Below are positions 7,156 through 17,021 of a stretch of DNA of 64,000 nucleotides, one piece after another. Both the position numbers and the translations under genes were made by a program. Every line of letters begins with the position of its first letter. The stretch's first letter is position 1. The notes below the pieces were generated by a model. It did no database searches. It saw nothing but the letters and a program-made list of their open reading frames with translations, and was not told where the DNA came from. Origin of the DNA: Lachnospiraceae bacterium RM5 (GTDB taxonomy: Bacteria; Bacillota; Clostridia; Lachnospirales; Lachnospiraceae); NCBI GenBank assembly GCA_900110975.1, contig FOFK01000002.1, positions 62,001 through 126,000 of the forward strand. Reading direction: 5' to 3'.

Positions 7156-9264
7156 TTATTCTGTAGTTTTTTCTGAACTGCTTTCTGTCTTTTTTTCAGT
7201 TTCTTTCTTTGTTTTATCTTCCGTGCTTTCTTCAGTCTCTGAATCCATACCGTAATATAAACATTCTTTTGTAGAACTGATTACAAAACCACTATCTGCA
7301 TCACACTGGGATACAACAAAAGAATCAAGCACCTGAGGTTCATATTTTATAGATAAATTATTTTCATCTATATATTCTGTTTCCTGCAATTTTCCATTTA
7401 CATATACTTTACTGTGTTGATTAAAATTCTTACCTTCAACAGTAACATATGTATCATCATCTTTAGTCTTTACATTCAGGGATTTTATTGAAATATCCTT
7501 GATTCCCATCTGTATCTTAGTTTTTGTATATGGATTTATACCATCATAAACAATCTTATCTCCGTAAAGTATATCATATTCAAGATTTTGAAGACCACTT
7601 AAATATTCTTTAGAATCCTCATCTGTATCATCAAGGTAACTCTGATGATATCTGTTAATCACACCGGAATTCATATTTAAACTTTTAAGCACTGTTGCTG
7701 CAAGCTGATATGTCTCTAAATCCTTATCTACTTTTGGCATATCAAAATTATTCCAGATAATATATTCTGTCTGATAAAGACTTTTATTTGATAAATCATT
7801 TTCAGAAAAACCAAGTCCTGGAAGATGATCTCCATACATTACAAGTATTGTATCTTCTGAAAAATCTTCTAACGCCTTTGTGAGATCTCTTATAAAATCA
7901 TCCATTTCATGAATTTCATTTGCATAATATTCAATGGCATTTTTTCTTCCTTCATCATCAACACCGGAAACTATTTCTATTTTTTTCTCATCATCACTAA
8001 GCACTTCTGTTGTAGGATAATTTCCATGTCCCTGCACTGAGATTGTATAAATATAATCTTTTCCTTCAGTACTCTTTAATGTATCAACGATTTCACTTGT
8101 TAGACATTTATCTTTTGCCCAGCCTGTTGGTGTAAACTCATCAATATTCATATATTCGATAGATGTAAATGTATCATATCCAATATTAGGAAATACTGTG
8201 CTTCTGTGATAAAATGTCGCATCATTATCATGAATGGCATGTGTTGAATATCCATATTCTTTTAAATTAAAAGCAATACTTTCACATGTTGTGGATGTAA
8301 GCACTGATTTAAAAGGAATTTCTCCAGGACCAAAATCATCAAGATTCATTCCTGTCATTATTTCAAATTCAGTATTACATGTACCATATCCTGCATTAAA
8401 TACATTTAAATATCCTGTGGAATATTTTTCCTGTAATTCATTAAAATATGGTATCGGATTTTCATTAAATTCAATGTCTTTTACGGACTTAATATCAAAA
8501 AATGATTCTAACTGTAAAAATATAATATTAGGCTTATTTGTTTCCTTTGAAAGAACAATATCTGAATACGCCGTATCATTCTTATTTACAATAGATTCAA
8601 TTTTATCCTTTGAATAATCTTCAGGTTTCTTTACACCTTTATCAATAATACCAATTCCAAAAGAGTATACAAATCCATAATCCCTGTATGCATTAGTAAG
8701 ATTATTAAATGTTGTACTAAATACACCAAAATTTATAAGAATATGAAACATTACTATTGTAAATACTATTGTTATAAGTGAAAGCGAAAGATTCTTCCAA
8801 TGATTAAATTTATAATCAACTCTTGGTCCTTTAAAAAATAATAAAAGAATAATTGCAAACACTACAATGAATCCAAGAGAAACATATGTAACCATCTTTG
8901 CATCAAGATATTTATCAAAAAGATCAACAGCTGAATCAAGCACAGCAATATCAGATACGTTAAAAGGACTCACTCTTACTGACTGAAGAATAGCATTTGT
9001 CACTCCGCCAAGCAAAAATACAGCTGAAATTATTGAAACTACAAAAACTCTTCTTCTAAATATAAGACAGACAGAACATGCAGCCACAATAATCATCGTA
9101 CTCGCTAAAAATCTGATTGGGGATGTAAACATATATTTTACTCCACCAAGTATTGAAGCTCTGTTTAATATTTCAATAAATAAATTAAGAAAAATTGGTA
9201 CAATTACAACCAATATAAAATTTTTTATATATGCTTTATTTTGAAAAAATTTCTTAATATTCAT
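7156..9264 (-). CDS. LTA-synthase-like membrane phosphoglycerol transferase with C-terminal extension
   Basis: The product belongs to the sulfatase-fold LtaS family, which transfers phosphoglycerol from phosphatidylglycerol to cell-surface acceptors. About five membrane helices fill residues 14-180. The extracellular enzyme follows, with the metal ligand in Q-L-E-S-F-F (E253), the catalytic threonine in Y-G-T-C-N-T-E-F (T295), and the Y-G-D-H-L-P-G motif further on. After the enzyme domain lies a segment resembling an immunoglobulin-like IPT/TIG fold (V-T-V-E-G-K-N-F), then about 30 residues almost purely of Glu, Lys, Ser and Thr. Typical LtaS is nearer 640 residues, so the extra tail makes this 702-residue protein unusual. 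A good ribosome site (GGAGG) precedes the ATG. The acceptor polymer is unknown. Confidence 0.8.
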   Translation of the reverse strand: MNIKKFFQNKAYIKNFILVVIVPIFLNLFIEILNRASILGGVKYMFTSPIRFLASTMIIVAACSVCLIFRRRVFVVSIISAVFLLGGVTNAILQSVRVSPFNVSDIAVLDSAVDLFDKYLDAKMVTYVSLGFIVVFAIILLLFFKGPRVDYKFNHWKNLSLSLITIVFTIVMFHILINFGVFSTTFNNLTNAYRDYGFVYSFGIGIIDKGVKKPEDYSKDKIESIVNKNDTAYSDIVLSKETNKPNIIFLQLESFFDIKSVKDIEFNENPIPYFNELQEKYSTGYLNVFNAGYGTCNTEFEIMTGMNLDDFGPGEIPFKSVLTSTTCESIAFNLKEYGYSTHAIHDNDATFYHRSTVFPNIGYDTFTSIEYMNIDEFTPTGWAKDKCLTSEIVDTLKSTEGKDYIYTISVQGHGNYPTTEVLSDDEKKIEIVSGVDDEGRKNAIEYYANEIHEMDDFIRDLTKALEDFSEDTILVMYGDHLPGLGFSENDLSNKSLYQTEYIIWNNFDMPKVDKDLETYQLAATVLKSLNMNSGVINRYHQSYLDDTDEDSKEYLSGLQNLEYDILYGDKIVYDGINPYTKTKIQMGIKDISIKSLNVKTKDDDTYVTVEGKNFNQHSKVYVNGKLQETEYIDENNLSIKYEPQVLDSFVVSQCDADSGFVISSTKECLYYGMDSETEESTEDKTKKETEKKTESSSEKTTE

Positions 9265-9340
9265 GTTTCAACCTCCAGGAAAACTCTTTGTAGTTTATCA
9301 TATTTAAAAATTCGTGTCTATTAAATTGCTATATCAATTT

Positions 9341-10516
9341 TTATATAATATCTTTTAAAAAGCTCTCTCCAATAGGTAATTTATCTTCTATTCCCATAAT
9401 TTCAAGAACCGTAGCTCCGGTATCTGCAAAGGTATCTCTTATACCTAAATTAACACCTTTTTTAAGACCTTTTCCATAAATCAAAAGAGGAACATCTTCT
9501 CTTGTATGATCTGTTCCTTTAGTAGTAGGGTCACAGCCATGATCTGCCGTAATAACAATCATATCTGTATCTTTGGACACATCCATTACTTCTTTTAATC
9601 TGACATCAAATTCTTCAAGGCCTTTTCCATAATTTATATAATCATTTCTATGTCCCCATTTTGAATCAAACTCAACAAGATTGGTAAAAATCAGACCATC
9701 GTTAATTTTTTTCATATAATCAAGAGTTTTATCCATTCCATCCATATTATCCTTTGTATGAACAGCATCTGTTATTCCTCTTCCTGCAAATATATCTTCA
9801 ATTTTGCCAACTGCACATACATTCATATTTCTTTCTTTCATCTTACATAAAAGATTATTTTCATCAGGCATCTTTGAAAAATCCCTTCTGTTTGCAGTTC
9901 TTTCAAAAGGATATTCACCTACAAATGGTCTTGCAATAACTCTTGCAACCTCATTTTCATCTTTTAAAATTTCTCTTGCAACCCTGCATAACCTGTATAA
10001 TTCTTCAGGTGGATACACTTCTTCATGACAGGCTATCTGAAAAACACTATCAACTGATGTATATACAATAGGCATCTTTGTCTTTATATGCTCATCACCA
10101 AGTTCTTTTAATATTTCTGTTCCTGATGCAACTTTATTACCAAGCACCCCGGGTATATCAGCTTTCTCAATAAATTCATCTATTATTTCTTCAGGAAAAC
10201 CAGTAGGATATGTTGGAAACTTATGAGGTGTATATATGCCTGTCATTTCCCAATGCCCAATAGTTGTATCTTTTCCATTAGATTTTTCTCTTAACCTTCC
10301 AAAACATCCCAAAGGATTACTTTCTTTTTCAAAGCAGGTCATTCCTTCAATATTTCCAAGACCTAATTTAACCATATTAGGAAGATTTAATCCTCCACAT
10401 TTTTCATATACATGCCCTATTGTATTTGTACCTTCATCATCAAATAAATTTGCATCTTTACCAGCCCCCATGCCAACACTGTCAAGTACAATCCAAATTA
10501 CTCTGTTAATTTTCAT
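9341..10516 (-). CDS. deoB: Phosphopentomutase
   Basis: DeoB interconverts ribose-1-phosphate (or deoxyribose-1-phosphate) and the 5-phosphate form, linking nucleoside breakdown to pentose metabolism. The 391 residues match the family. The alkaline-phosphatase-type metal sites are visible: V-L-D-S-V-G-M-G-A-G-K-D-A at the N-terminus, with the metal-binding Asp, and T-A-D-H-G-C-D-P-T-T-K-G-T-D-H-T-R-E near residue 330. It lies about 75 bases upstream of the LTA-synthase-like gene on the same strand. No nucleoside phosphorylase or deaminase gene is next to it. Confidence 0.95.
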   Translation of the reverse strand: MKINRVIWIVLDSVGMGAGKDANLFDDEGTNTIGHVYEKCGGLNLPNMVKLGLGNIEGMTCFEKESNPLGCFGRLREKSNGKDTTIGHWEMTGIYTPHKFPTYPTGFPEEIIDEFIEKADIPGVLGNKVASGTEILKELGDEHIKTKMPIVYTSVDSVFQIACHEEVYPPEELYRLCRVAREILKDENEVARVIARPFVGEYPFERTANRRDFSKMPDENNLLCKMKERNMNVCAVGKIEDIFAGRGITDAVHTKDNMDGMDKTLDYMKKINDGLIFTNLVEFDSKWGHRNDYINYGKGLEEFDVRLKEVMDVSKDTDMIVITADHGCDPTTKGTDHTREDVPLLIYGKGLKKGVNLGIRDTFADTGATVLEIMGIEDKLPIGESFLKDII

Positions 10517-10574
10517 ATTTCATACCATCCAATTTTCTCCTTAAGAAACGGACTTTCTCCTTTCTTTTGTTTTG

Positions 10575-11447
10575 TTATTTCTTAACAACTTCTATTTCTT
10601 CACCATCACTATAAGTAATAATATCATTTACCGAAGTATCAAAAGATTTAAAATCATATTTTTTTATGACTTCCATAGCTTTATCTTCAACCGGTTCTTC
10701 TTTATCTACAGACATCACAACATATTCAGGATCACATTTATTCAACATATCTTCTAAATATTTACAATAACTTCCATGATGAGGGAATTTAAGCCAGTCA
10801 CATTTAAAATCAAAACCTTCATCAAGCATCATACCTATTCTGTCTTTTTCGATATCTCCGGCAAATAAAAAAGTTTTTTTACCAAAATTAAGCCTTGTTA
10901 CCAAAGACATTTCATTATCATAATCATCTTTTTCAGGATCCAGAACTGATTTATCTTTAACAGGATAAACAGAAAAATCAGCTTCTTCATAAGTAAATTC
11001 ACTGTCAGTACTTACAACTTCAACATCCTTAACCTTATCAAGAACACTTAAAAACTCTTCGTATTCCTTATTTGTACCCTCATAATCAGGATACATTACC
11101 TTATCAATATCAAATTCATTTATAACATCTTTCGCCCCACCTACGTGATCTTTGTCAAAGTGTGTAATCATGAGCAAATCAATGTGATTTATCTTTTTTG
11201 CCTTAAGGTTATCAATTATTTTTTTTGAATCATCTTCTTCACCACAATCAATTAAAACTGTTTTATCCTTAATTGTTATAATAATCGCATCAGCTTTTCC
11301 AACCGATAAAGTATCTATCTCCAAATCATATTTCTCATATTTTTCATCATTCTTACCACAAGATGTCATGGAAAGAATACTTATACTTAAAATAACAAAT
11401 AACGAAATCTTTTTTAAAAGCAGAAGTTTTTTCTTTAAATTATCCAT
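10575..11447 (-). CDS. ComEC-like metallo-beta-lactamase-fold lipoprotein
   Basis: This is a predicted surface-anchored hydrolase of the metallo-beta-lactamase fold. It has a basic N-terminus, a hydrophobic stretch and a lipobox ending in Cys30 (S-M-T-S-C). The metal motif T-H-F-D-K-D-H-V-G-G (residues 95-104) and the upstream L-I-D-C-G are the same as in the C-terminal domain of ComEC competence proteins. A second histidine cluster, F-P-H-H-G-S, lies near residue 222. No membrane channel domain is attached, so it is not ComEC itself. Stand-alone secreted members may be nucleases or phosphodiesterases; the substrate is not known. It follows sbcC by about 58 bases. Confidence 0.8.
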   Translation of the reverse strand: MDNLKKKLLLLKKISLFVILSISILSMTSCGKNDEKYEKYDLEIDTLSVGKADAIIITIKDKTVLIDCGEEDDSKKIIDNLKAKKINHIDLLMITHFDKDHVGGAKDVINEFDIDKVMYPDYEGTNKEYEEFLSVLDKVKDVEVVSTDSEFTYEEADFSVYPVKDKSVLDPEKDDYDNEMSLVTRLNFGKKTFLFAGDIEKDRIGMMLDEGFDFKCDWLKFPHHGSYCKYLEDMLNKCDPEYVVMSVDKEEPVEDKAMEVIKKYDFKSFDTSVNDIITYSDGEEIEVVKK

Positions 11448-11505
11448 AATACGCTCTCCTTTTTTATCTTTCTAATAATTCTATTAAATATATATACAAT
11501 ACAAA

Positions 11506-14500
11506 TTATGCCTTAATATATGCTCCATCTCTTCCTTTTTCAACAACTATTTTATCCGGAATGCTTTCTAATAATTCTTCTCTATGGCTGATAATTCCAA
11601 CAAGTTTATCCTTTCCTGATAAGTTAATAAGAATATCCATTGCACTTTCAATAGATTTCTTATCAAGAGTACCAAAACCTTCATCAATAAAAAGTGCATC
11701 CATCTGTATTCCTCCCATATGGGATGAAATTGTATCTGAAAGACCAAGGGCAAGGCTAAGTGATGCCTTAAAACTCTCTCCACCTGACAGATTCTTTACA
11801 GGCCTTTTATGTCCTGTATAATTATCAAATACCATCAAATCGAGGAAAGTATTACTCTTTTTACCAAATGAATCCTCTTTTCTTTCAAGTACATATTGAC
11901 CATCACTCATAGGATAAAGCCTTTTATTTGCAGCTTTTATAATCTTATCAAAGCCGGATTTCTGCACAAATTGTTCCAAAGTAATTTTTTCTTTTCCTGT
12001 CTGTCCTGAAATCAGCTTATATAATCTTGTATAAACGTTATCTTTTTTGGTATATTCTTCCAGTTCCTTTTCTTTTTCTTTTATTTTATCAAATTTCTCC
12101 TGATTATTCTTTATGCTGAATTCAATTTCTGTTTTCTTTTTTCTGATTTCATTTACAATATTTTTCTTTTCATTTATATCATTTTCCAGGATTTCAACAT
12201 CAATATATTTTTTATTTTCAGCATCTTTTTTGGCATCCTTTAACCTTTCTTTAGAAACCTTCAGCTTTGTCTCATATTCACTTACTTCTTCCTCACTTTT
12301 TTCAATATCCAGGTCATTATTGAGATATTTTAAAAATTCTTCCGTTGAAGTAAATCCATACTTTTCTGATTCAATCATAAAGAAAAGTTCAGTATTAGGT
12401 TTACTCATATAATATCTTTTTAAATTTTCTGTATTTGTTTCAATTAAAGTATCATTCTTTGTTTTTTCATCTCTTAAAATCTTATACTCTTCTTCAGATG
12501 AAATAATGGTATCATTAAGAATATTTATTTTTTCTTTTAATACATTTGCTTCTTTTATTGCATCATCATATGAGTCATATTCAAGCTTCTTTAGATTTTC
12601 AAGATATGCTTTTTTCTGTACAACCTCTGTTCTTATCTCTTCTTTTCTTTTTAATATTTCATTTAATTCTTCAGTAATTTTAATAATTTCATTTTCTTTT
12701 AAATCATTTAATTTTCTCTGACTCAATTCATATTCTTCCAATTTTTCTTTTAAAAGCACACATTTCTTTTTAGCATTATTAATATAATCAGAAACTTTCT
12801 GCTTTTCATCCAGAATAATATCTTTTAAATCTGATAAATTAAATGAATCTAAATCTTTATTTATTTTTTTAAATTCATCTTTATAATTTTCATTTTTAAT
12901 ACAAAGATATATTTTATTTCTTATAACTTTTTCTAATTCTACATAAGCCGAATTAGCACTTTCTGCATTTTTTAAAGCATTATCTTTTTTTGAAAGAATC
13001 TTTTCTTCTTCCTCTGAAATAAGCTTTAAATCATTATCTGTTACATCATTCCCAACAAATTCAGCTTTACTTGGATGTATAGTCGAACCACATACAGGAC
13101 ATGGTTTACCGTCCACTAAATCTTTTGCAAGAATCCCTGCCCTGCACCTTTCAAGCTCATCCTGAATACTAATTTTTTTATCTCGTATAACGTCATATTC
13201 ACTCTTGATTTTTATATAAATCCGTGCATTTTCTTCTTTTTCTTTTTTCTTATTTTCAAATAATACAAAATCAGATTCTAGGATAGTTTTAATATCATTA
13301 AAGAGTGCATTTAATTTTTCCAAATATACTTCTGCCTTGATTTTTTCCTCATTTACCTCAGGAAGTAATTGAATTTTTTTATCAAGATTATTTATTTTTT
13401 CTTTTAAATCTTTTTCTTTATTTTTTAATGTTTCTTCTTTTTCAAGCACAGTTTTTTCTTCTGCTTCAAGTTTTTCAATCTCTTTTGTATATATCTCCCT
13501 GTTTTTATAATCATCCTCTTCACTTTCTATCTTATCAATTTCATTTTCCATCTTCTTGATTTCTTTTGAAAGATTAGGGTTATTATCTATAATTTTCTTT
13601 AATACGTTTTCCCGGTTATATAGGTCTTTTCGTATCTCTTCCTCTTCTTTAATCAAAGCTTCTGTACTTTCAATATTTTTAATATCTTCCTGCCATCTGT
13701 CATATGTTGGTTTAACGTTATATCTGGCATATTTAGTCATTTCAATATCATGTTTTAGTCTGTCATTTTTTTTCTTTTCAAAAATAAGTGCTTCCACAGC
13801 ATCTCTTAAATCCATGTATTTTAAAACAGCCTGATTATCCATAGTTGCTACATTTAAAGCTTTATTTAACTTCTCAAGCTCATTTTCATCCTGTCTTAAC
13901 TTCTTTGAAATAACATCTAATTTTTCTTTGTCATCATCAATGATTTTTTCAATAATATTATTAATTTCATCAGAATCCAAAACAATTTTTGTATTATCAA
14001 TTTCATTCTTTTTTTTTATAAATTCTTCTGTAAATGAATTATTTTCATTCAGAATAATATCATTAAGATGTAAAGAAATACCGGCTATTGTATCCATTTT
14101 TTTCTTATATACATCGTTTTTTTCATCTTTTAAAATATATTCCATATCTTTATAACCCTCTGTCATAAAGATAGTTCTTAAAATTTCAGTACGCTCTTTT
14201 GTATCAGCATTAAGCAGTTTAAAAAACTCACCCTGGGCTATCATAACCATCTGTTTAAACTGATTTTCATCAATACCTAAAAGCTCTATTATTCTTTTAT
14301 TCACCTCAGATAAACCTTCAACAGGCTCATCATCGTTTTTCTTCAAAACAACTGTTTCTTTTATACTTACAGTACCGCTTCCTCTTTTTTTATTTCTTTC
14401 ATACGGAGGAGTCCTTTTAATATAATAAACATTTCCCTGATGTGAAAAAGTAAACTCAACAAAACTTTCTACATCATCTTTTGCATATTCACTTCTAAGC

Positions 14501-14697
14501 CCCTTTGTATCACGATAAAACCCACTTGCTTTTCCATACAAAGCAAATGAGATGGCATCAAAAATAGTTGTCTTTCCGGCACCGGTATCACCTGATATTA
14601 AAAAAAGTCCCCTATCTTCAAATTTCTCAAAATAAACAGGTGGCATTTCCGTTGCATATGGACCTATAGCACATATAGTTAACTTAATTGGTTTCAT
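11506..14697 (-). CDS. sbcC: Exonuclease subunit SbcC (Rad50-like)
   Basis: SbcC is the ATPase arm of the SbcCD nuclease, which cleaves hairpins and protein-blocked DNA ends at replication forks. Walker A is G-D-T-G-A-G-K-T-T at about residues 36-44. Two very long coiled coils rich in Glu, Lys, Asp and Asn fill most of the 1063 residues. They meet at the zinc hook C-P-V-C-G near residue 530, through which two molecules can dimerise. The signature L-S-G-G-E-S-F and the Walker B D-E-G-F-G-T-L-D lie near the C-terminus. The start overlaps the end of sbcD by 14 bases, a coupled pair. Confidence 0.95.
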   Translation of the reverse strand: MKPIKLTICAIGPYATEMPPVYFEKFEDRGLFLISGDTGAGKTTIFDAISFALYGKASGFYRDTKGLRSEYAKDDVESFVEFTFSHQGNVYYIKRTPPYERNKKRGSGTVSIKETVVLKKNDDEPVEGLSEVNKRIIELLGIDENQFKQMVMIAQGEFFKLLNADTKERTEILRTIFMTEGYKDMEYILKDEKNDVYKKKMDTIAGISLHLNDIILNENNSFTEEFIKKKNEIDNTKIVLDSDEINNIIEKIIDDDKEKLDVISKKLRQDENELEKLNKALNVATMDNQAVLKYMDLRDAVEALIFEKKKNDRLKHDIEMTKYARYNVKPTYDRWQEDIKNIESTEALIKEEEEIRKDLYNRENVLKKIIDNNPNLSKEIKKMENEIDKIESEEDDYKNREIYTKEIEKLEAEEKTVLEKEETLKNKEKDLKEKINNLDKKIQLLPEVNEEKIKAEVYLEKLNALFNDIKTILESDFVLFENKKKEKEENARIYIKIKSEYDVIRDKKISIQDELERCRAGILAKDLVDGKPCPVCGSTIHPSKAEFVGNDVTDNDLKLISEEEEKILSKKDNALKNAESANSAYVELEKVIRNKIYLCIKNENYKDEFKKINKDLDSFNLSDLKDIILDEKQKVSDYINNAKKKCVLLKEKLEEYELSQRKLNDLKENEIIKITEELNEILKRKEEIRTEVVQKKAYLENLKKLEYDSYDDAIKEANVLKEKINILNDTIISSEEEYKILRDEKTKNDTLIETNTENLKRYYMSKPNTELFFMIESEKYGFTSTEEFLKYLNNDLDIEKSEEEVSEYETKLKVSKERLKDAKKDAENKKYIDVEILENDINEKKNIVNEIRKKKTEIEFSIKNNQEKFDKIKEKEKELEEYTKKDNVYTRLYKLISGQTGKEKITLEQFVQKSGFDKIIKAANKRLYPMSDGQYVLERKEDSFGKKSNTFLDLMVFDNYTGHKRPVKNLSGGESFKASLSLALGLSDTISSHMGGIQMDALFIDEGFGTLDKKSIESAMDILINLSGKDKLVGIISHREELLESIPDKIVVEKGRDGAYIKA

Positions 14698-15841
14698 TTA
14701 ATATACCTGCTCTTTCTGCAATCTCTTTTAATATCTTCATCTCGTCTTCTGAAATTTCATCACCATAAATAATATTGTAAAAATCAGAAATTATTTCTTT
14801 AAAAGTTTTTTCTTCACTGATATTATCTATCTCAAATCCTTTAATTTCCTTTGTTTTCGAATTATCATAATCAAGTTTTACAACATTAGGATAATACTCT
14901 CTTACAATTCCAATTGCATTTTCAATTAAATCTTCATCCGTTAATGTAACGTAAATAAAATCATCAGGATTCTTTATATTTTCTTTATTTAAAAGCTTTT
15001 TTAATTCACCTTTTATATGTCTTAAATCTCTCTTAGGCTCTAATATAACCTGTTTAATATCTATGTTATTCTTATCTTTTAAATCTATAACAGTTAGGGA
15101 TTTTTCAGATTTTGCCTCACTTAATGAATATTTTAAAATCGAGCCTGAATATCTTATATTTTCTTTACCAATCTTTTGAGGAGAATGAATATGTCCAAGT
15201 GCTGTATAATCAAAATCCTTAAACACATCATTATATGCCTGTTCAACAGTTCCAACATTTATAACAAGTAAACCTTCTGAACCTGCTATCTTAGGTGCTT
15301 CACTTTTTGAAGTAACAAACTGATGAGCAACCATTATATTTCTTTCATTTTTATTTATTTTTGTATTTTTTATCGCCACGTCTATAGCATCATTATATGT
15401 TTTAATTTCTTCATCCGGATAATAATGCTTAACATAAGAACTTTTAATAAATGGCAATAGAAAAACATTTACTTTTCCATTTTCATCATCAAAAGAGTAT
15501 GACTTAATATTTCCATCATACTTTGTTGATATATATACTCCATTTTTTTCAAAAAGACTTGCACCAAAGCCAAGTCTTTCATCAGAATCATGATTTCCGG
15601 AAATAATGAAAACTTTTATATTTTCACCCACAAGCTTTCTTATAAAATAATCAAAAAGATTTACGGCTGTTTCTGATGGAATACTTTTATCATAAACATC
15701 TCCGGCAATTAATATTCCATCTGCCTTTTCATCTGCTGATATTTTTACTATCTGATCAAGAATATATCTCTGATCATCATATAAATCATATTCTCCAAGA
15801 CTTTTCCCTATATGCAAATCACCAATATGTACAAACTTCAT
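14684..15841 (-). CDS. sbcD: Exonuclease subunit SbcD (Mre11-like)
   Basis: SbcD is the Mn-dependent nuclease partner of SbcC. The five phosphoesterase motifs are present in order: G-D-L-H-I-G-K near residue 7, G-D-V-Y-D near 47, G-N-H-D near 82, A-H-Q-F near 170 and G-H-I-H near 216. The 385 residues include the C-terminal cap that binds SbcC. The gene overlaps sbcC. Upstream lies a striking cloverleaf-forming inverted-repeat element, the kind of DNA structure this enzyme is known to attack, though the neighbourhood may be chance. Confidence 0.95.
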   Translation of the reverse strand: MKFVHIGDLHIGKSLGEYDLYDDQRYILDQIVKISADEKADGILIAGDVYDKSIPSETAVNLFDYFIRKLVGENIKVFIISGNHDSDERLGFGASLFEKNGVYISTKYDGNIKSYSFDDENGKVNVFLLPFIKSSYVKHYYPDEEIKTYNDAIDVAIKNTKINKNERNIMVAHQFVTSKSEAPKIAGSEGLLVINVGTVEQAYNDVFKDFDYTALGHIHSPQKIGKENIRYSGSILKYSLSEAKSEKSLTVIDLKDKNNIDIKQVILEPKRDLRHIKGELKKLLNKENIKNPDDFIYVTLTDEDLIENAIGIVREYYPNVVKLDYDNSKTKEIKGFEIDNISEEKTFKEIISDFYNIIYGDEISEDEMKILKEIAERAGILNETN

Positions 15842-15885
15842 ATAAAATCCCTCTGTTAATTAAAATAATATAAATATTTTATTGA

Positions 15886-16022
15886 TTTTATAACGAAACA
15901 TACATGCCACATATGTGGCATGTGTAATTTGTACAGGAATCGTCTCTGCAAGTAAACTTGCGAGAGCGATTCTTGTACAAATATTACTGTGGCTATAGCC
16001 ACAGTATAGTTTCGTTATAAAA
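15886..16022. repeat. Cloverleaf palindromic element (outer 14-bp stem with three inner hairpins)
   Basis: The outer arms TTTTATAACGAAAC (15886-15899) and GTTTCGTTATAAAA (16009-16022) are a perfect inverted repeat. They enclose three hairpins in a row. The first is a perfect 22-bp palindrome at 15902-15923 (half-site ACATGCCACAT). The second is a long, slightly imperfect hairpin at 15929-15980, with TTGTACA and TGTACAA at its base. The third is a perfect 22-bp palindrome at 15985-16006 (half-site TACTGTGGCTA). It lies between the patatin gene and sbcD and carries no reading frame. It could be a non-autonomous mobile repeat, a terminator or a structured RNA. I see no second copy in the window. 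Confidence 0.8.
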
Positions 16023-16064
16023 AATAAGATTTATAAAAACAATTTCTATTCCCGAACCAATATT

Positions 16065-16955
16065 TCAAAACACATTATGCTTATTTATCAAGTCATCTAT
16101 TGCATTTAAATTTTTATTCACAGATTGCTCTATTTTATCCTGATTAAGTTCTCTCATTATCTGCTCATAGTCTGATTTTTCTCTATCATTAATTGTTGAT
16201 TCAGATAAATGATTTTCATAAGCATCTATATTTCTAAGGCCGTCTTTATATCCTAATTTTATTGCAAATTCAATAAATTTATGTGTAAAATTAAGTGTTC
16301 CTGATAAATCACCTAAATCCCTGCTTGGGTATATCGACAGAAAGTTTACATCACTATACTTATACTCATATTTTTTCTGATCTTTATTAAGACATAATAA
16401 AATTATATTTCTATTACCCTCATCATACACAGGTTTTATAGGCACATTATCAGATAATCCGCCATCTCTGTATTTAACACCATTAATTTCAACTGCTTCA
16501 TAAATAATAGGCATTGCAGATGAAGCCTCAATAATCTTTTCAAGATTATCATAACTTTCACCATTTAATTTCTTATACTCAACAAGAAATTCATTTTCAC
16601 TTATTATTTTTGAAAGCGAAGCATAGACAGAATAAGGACAATTAATAACTTTTTCATAATCTATATTATCTCTTATGAGTTTTAACATTCCGTCTCTTAA
16701 AGCAAATCCCTCTACTCCGTCAATTTTTTCAAGTTCAGTATCAAAGACAGTTAAAAGATTAACTTTTTTCCATGCCTTAATTATTTTTTCAATATCACCA
16801 GCAGCAAGTGATATGGCATTTAAAGAACCAATACTTGCCCCTGACACAGCCTTTATATTTTCTAAATATCCTTTTTCTTTTAAAGCTTTTAATACACCAA
16901 GCTGGTAAGCTCCTTTTGCTCCACCGCCTGATAAAACAAGTCCCCATTCTTCCAT
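16065..16955 (-). CDS. Patatin-like phospholipase
   Basis: The product is a serine-aspartate lipid acyl hydrolase of the patatin/RssA type. The oxyanion loop G-G-G-A-K-G-A-Y is at residues 10-17, the nucleophile elbow G-A-S-I-G near residue 40, and the catalytic Asp in D-G-G-L-S-D-N near residue 163. The 296 residues give a compact single domain without a signal peptide, so it should act in the cytoplasm or at the inner face of the membrane. The start has a strong GGGAGG site. Its lipid substrate is unknown. It follows the argS terminator and so probably has its own promoter. Confidence 0.85.
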   Translation of the reverse strand: MEEWGLVLSGGGAKGAYQLGVLKALKEKGYLENIKAVSGASIGSLNAISLAAGDIEKIIKAWKKVNLLTVFDTELEKIDGVEGFALRDGMLKLIRDNIDYEKVINCPYSVYASLSKIISENEFLVEYKKLNGESYDNLEKIIEASSAMPIIYEAVEINGVKYRDGGLSDNVPIKPVYDEGNRNIILLCLNKDQKKYEYKYSDVNFLSIYPSRDLGDLSGTLNFTHKFIEFAIKLGYKDGLRNIDAYENHLSESTINDREKSDYEQIMRELNQDKIEQSVNKNLNAIDDLINKHNVF

Positions 16956-16985
16956 TGAAATCCTCCCATTCTTACAAATTAAAGA

Positions 16986-17007
16986 AGGCGCCGGTATACC
17001 TGCGCCT
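16986..17007 (-). terminator. Terminator-like hairpin after argS
   Basis: Arms AGGCGC and GCGCCT surround a loop that contains the small palindrome GGTATACC. It lies just after the argS stop codon and before the patatin gene. The T-tract is stronger on the plus strand than on the minus strand. Confidence 0.6.
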
Positions 17008-17021
17008 TTTTTTAAAATATT

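Noticed and set aside
11561-14155. Several plus-strand frames opposite sbcC
   Set aside because: They are antisense shadows of the A-rich coiled-coil coding sequence and have Phe/Ser/Ile-rich composition without ribosome sites.
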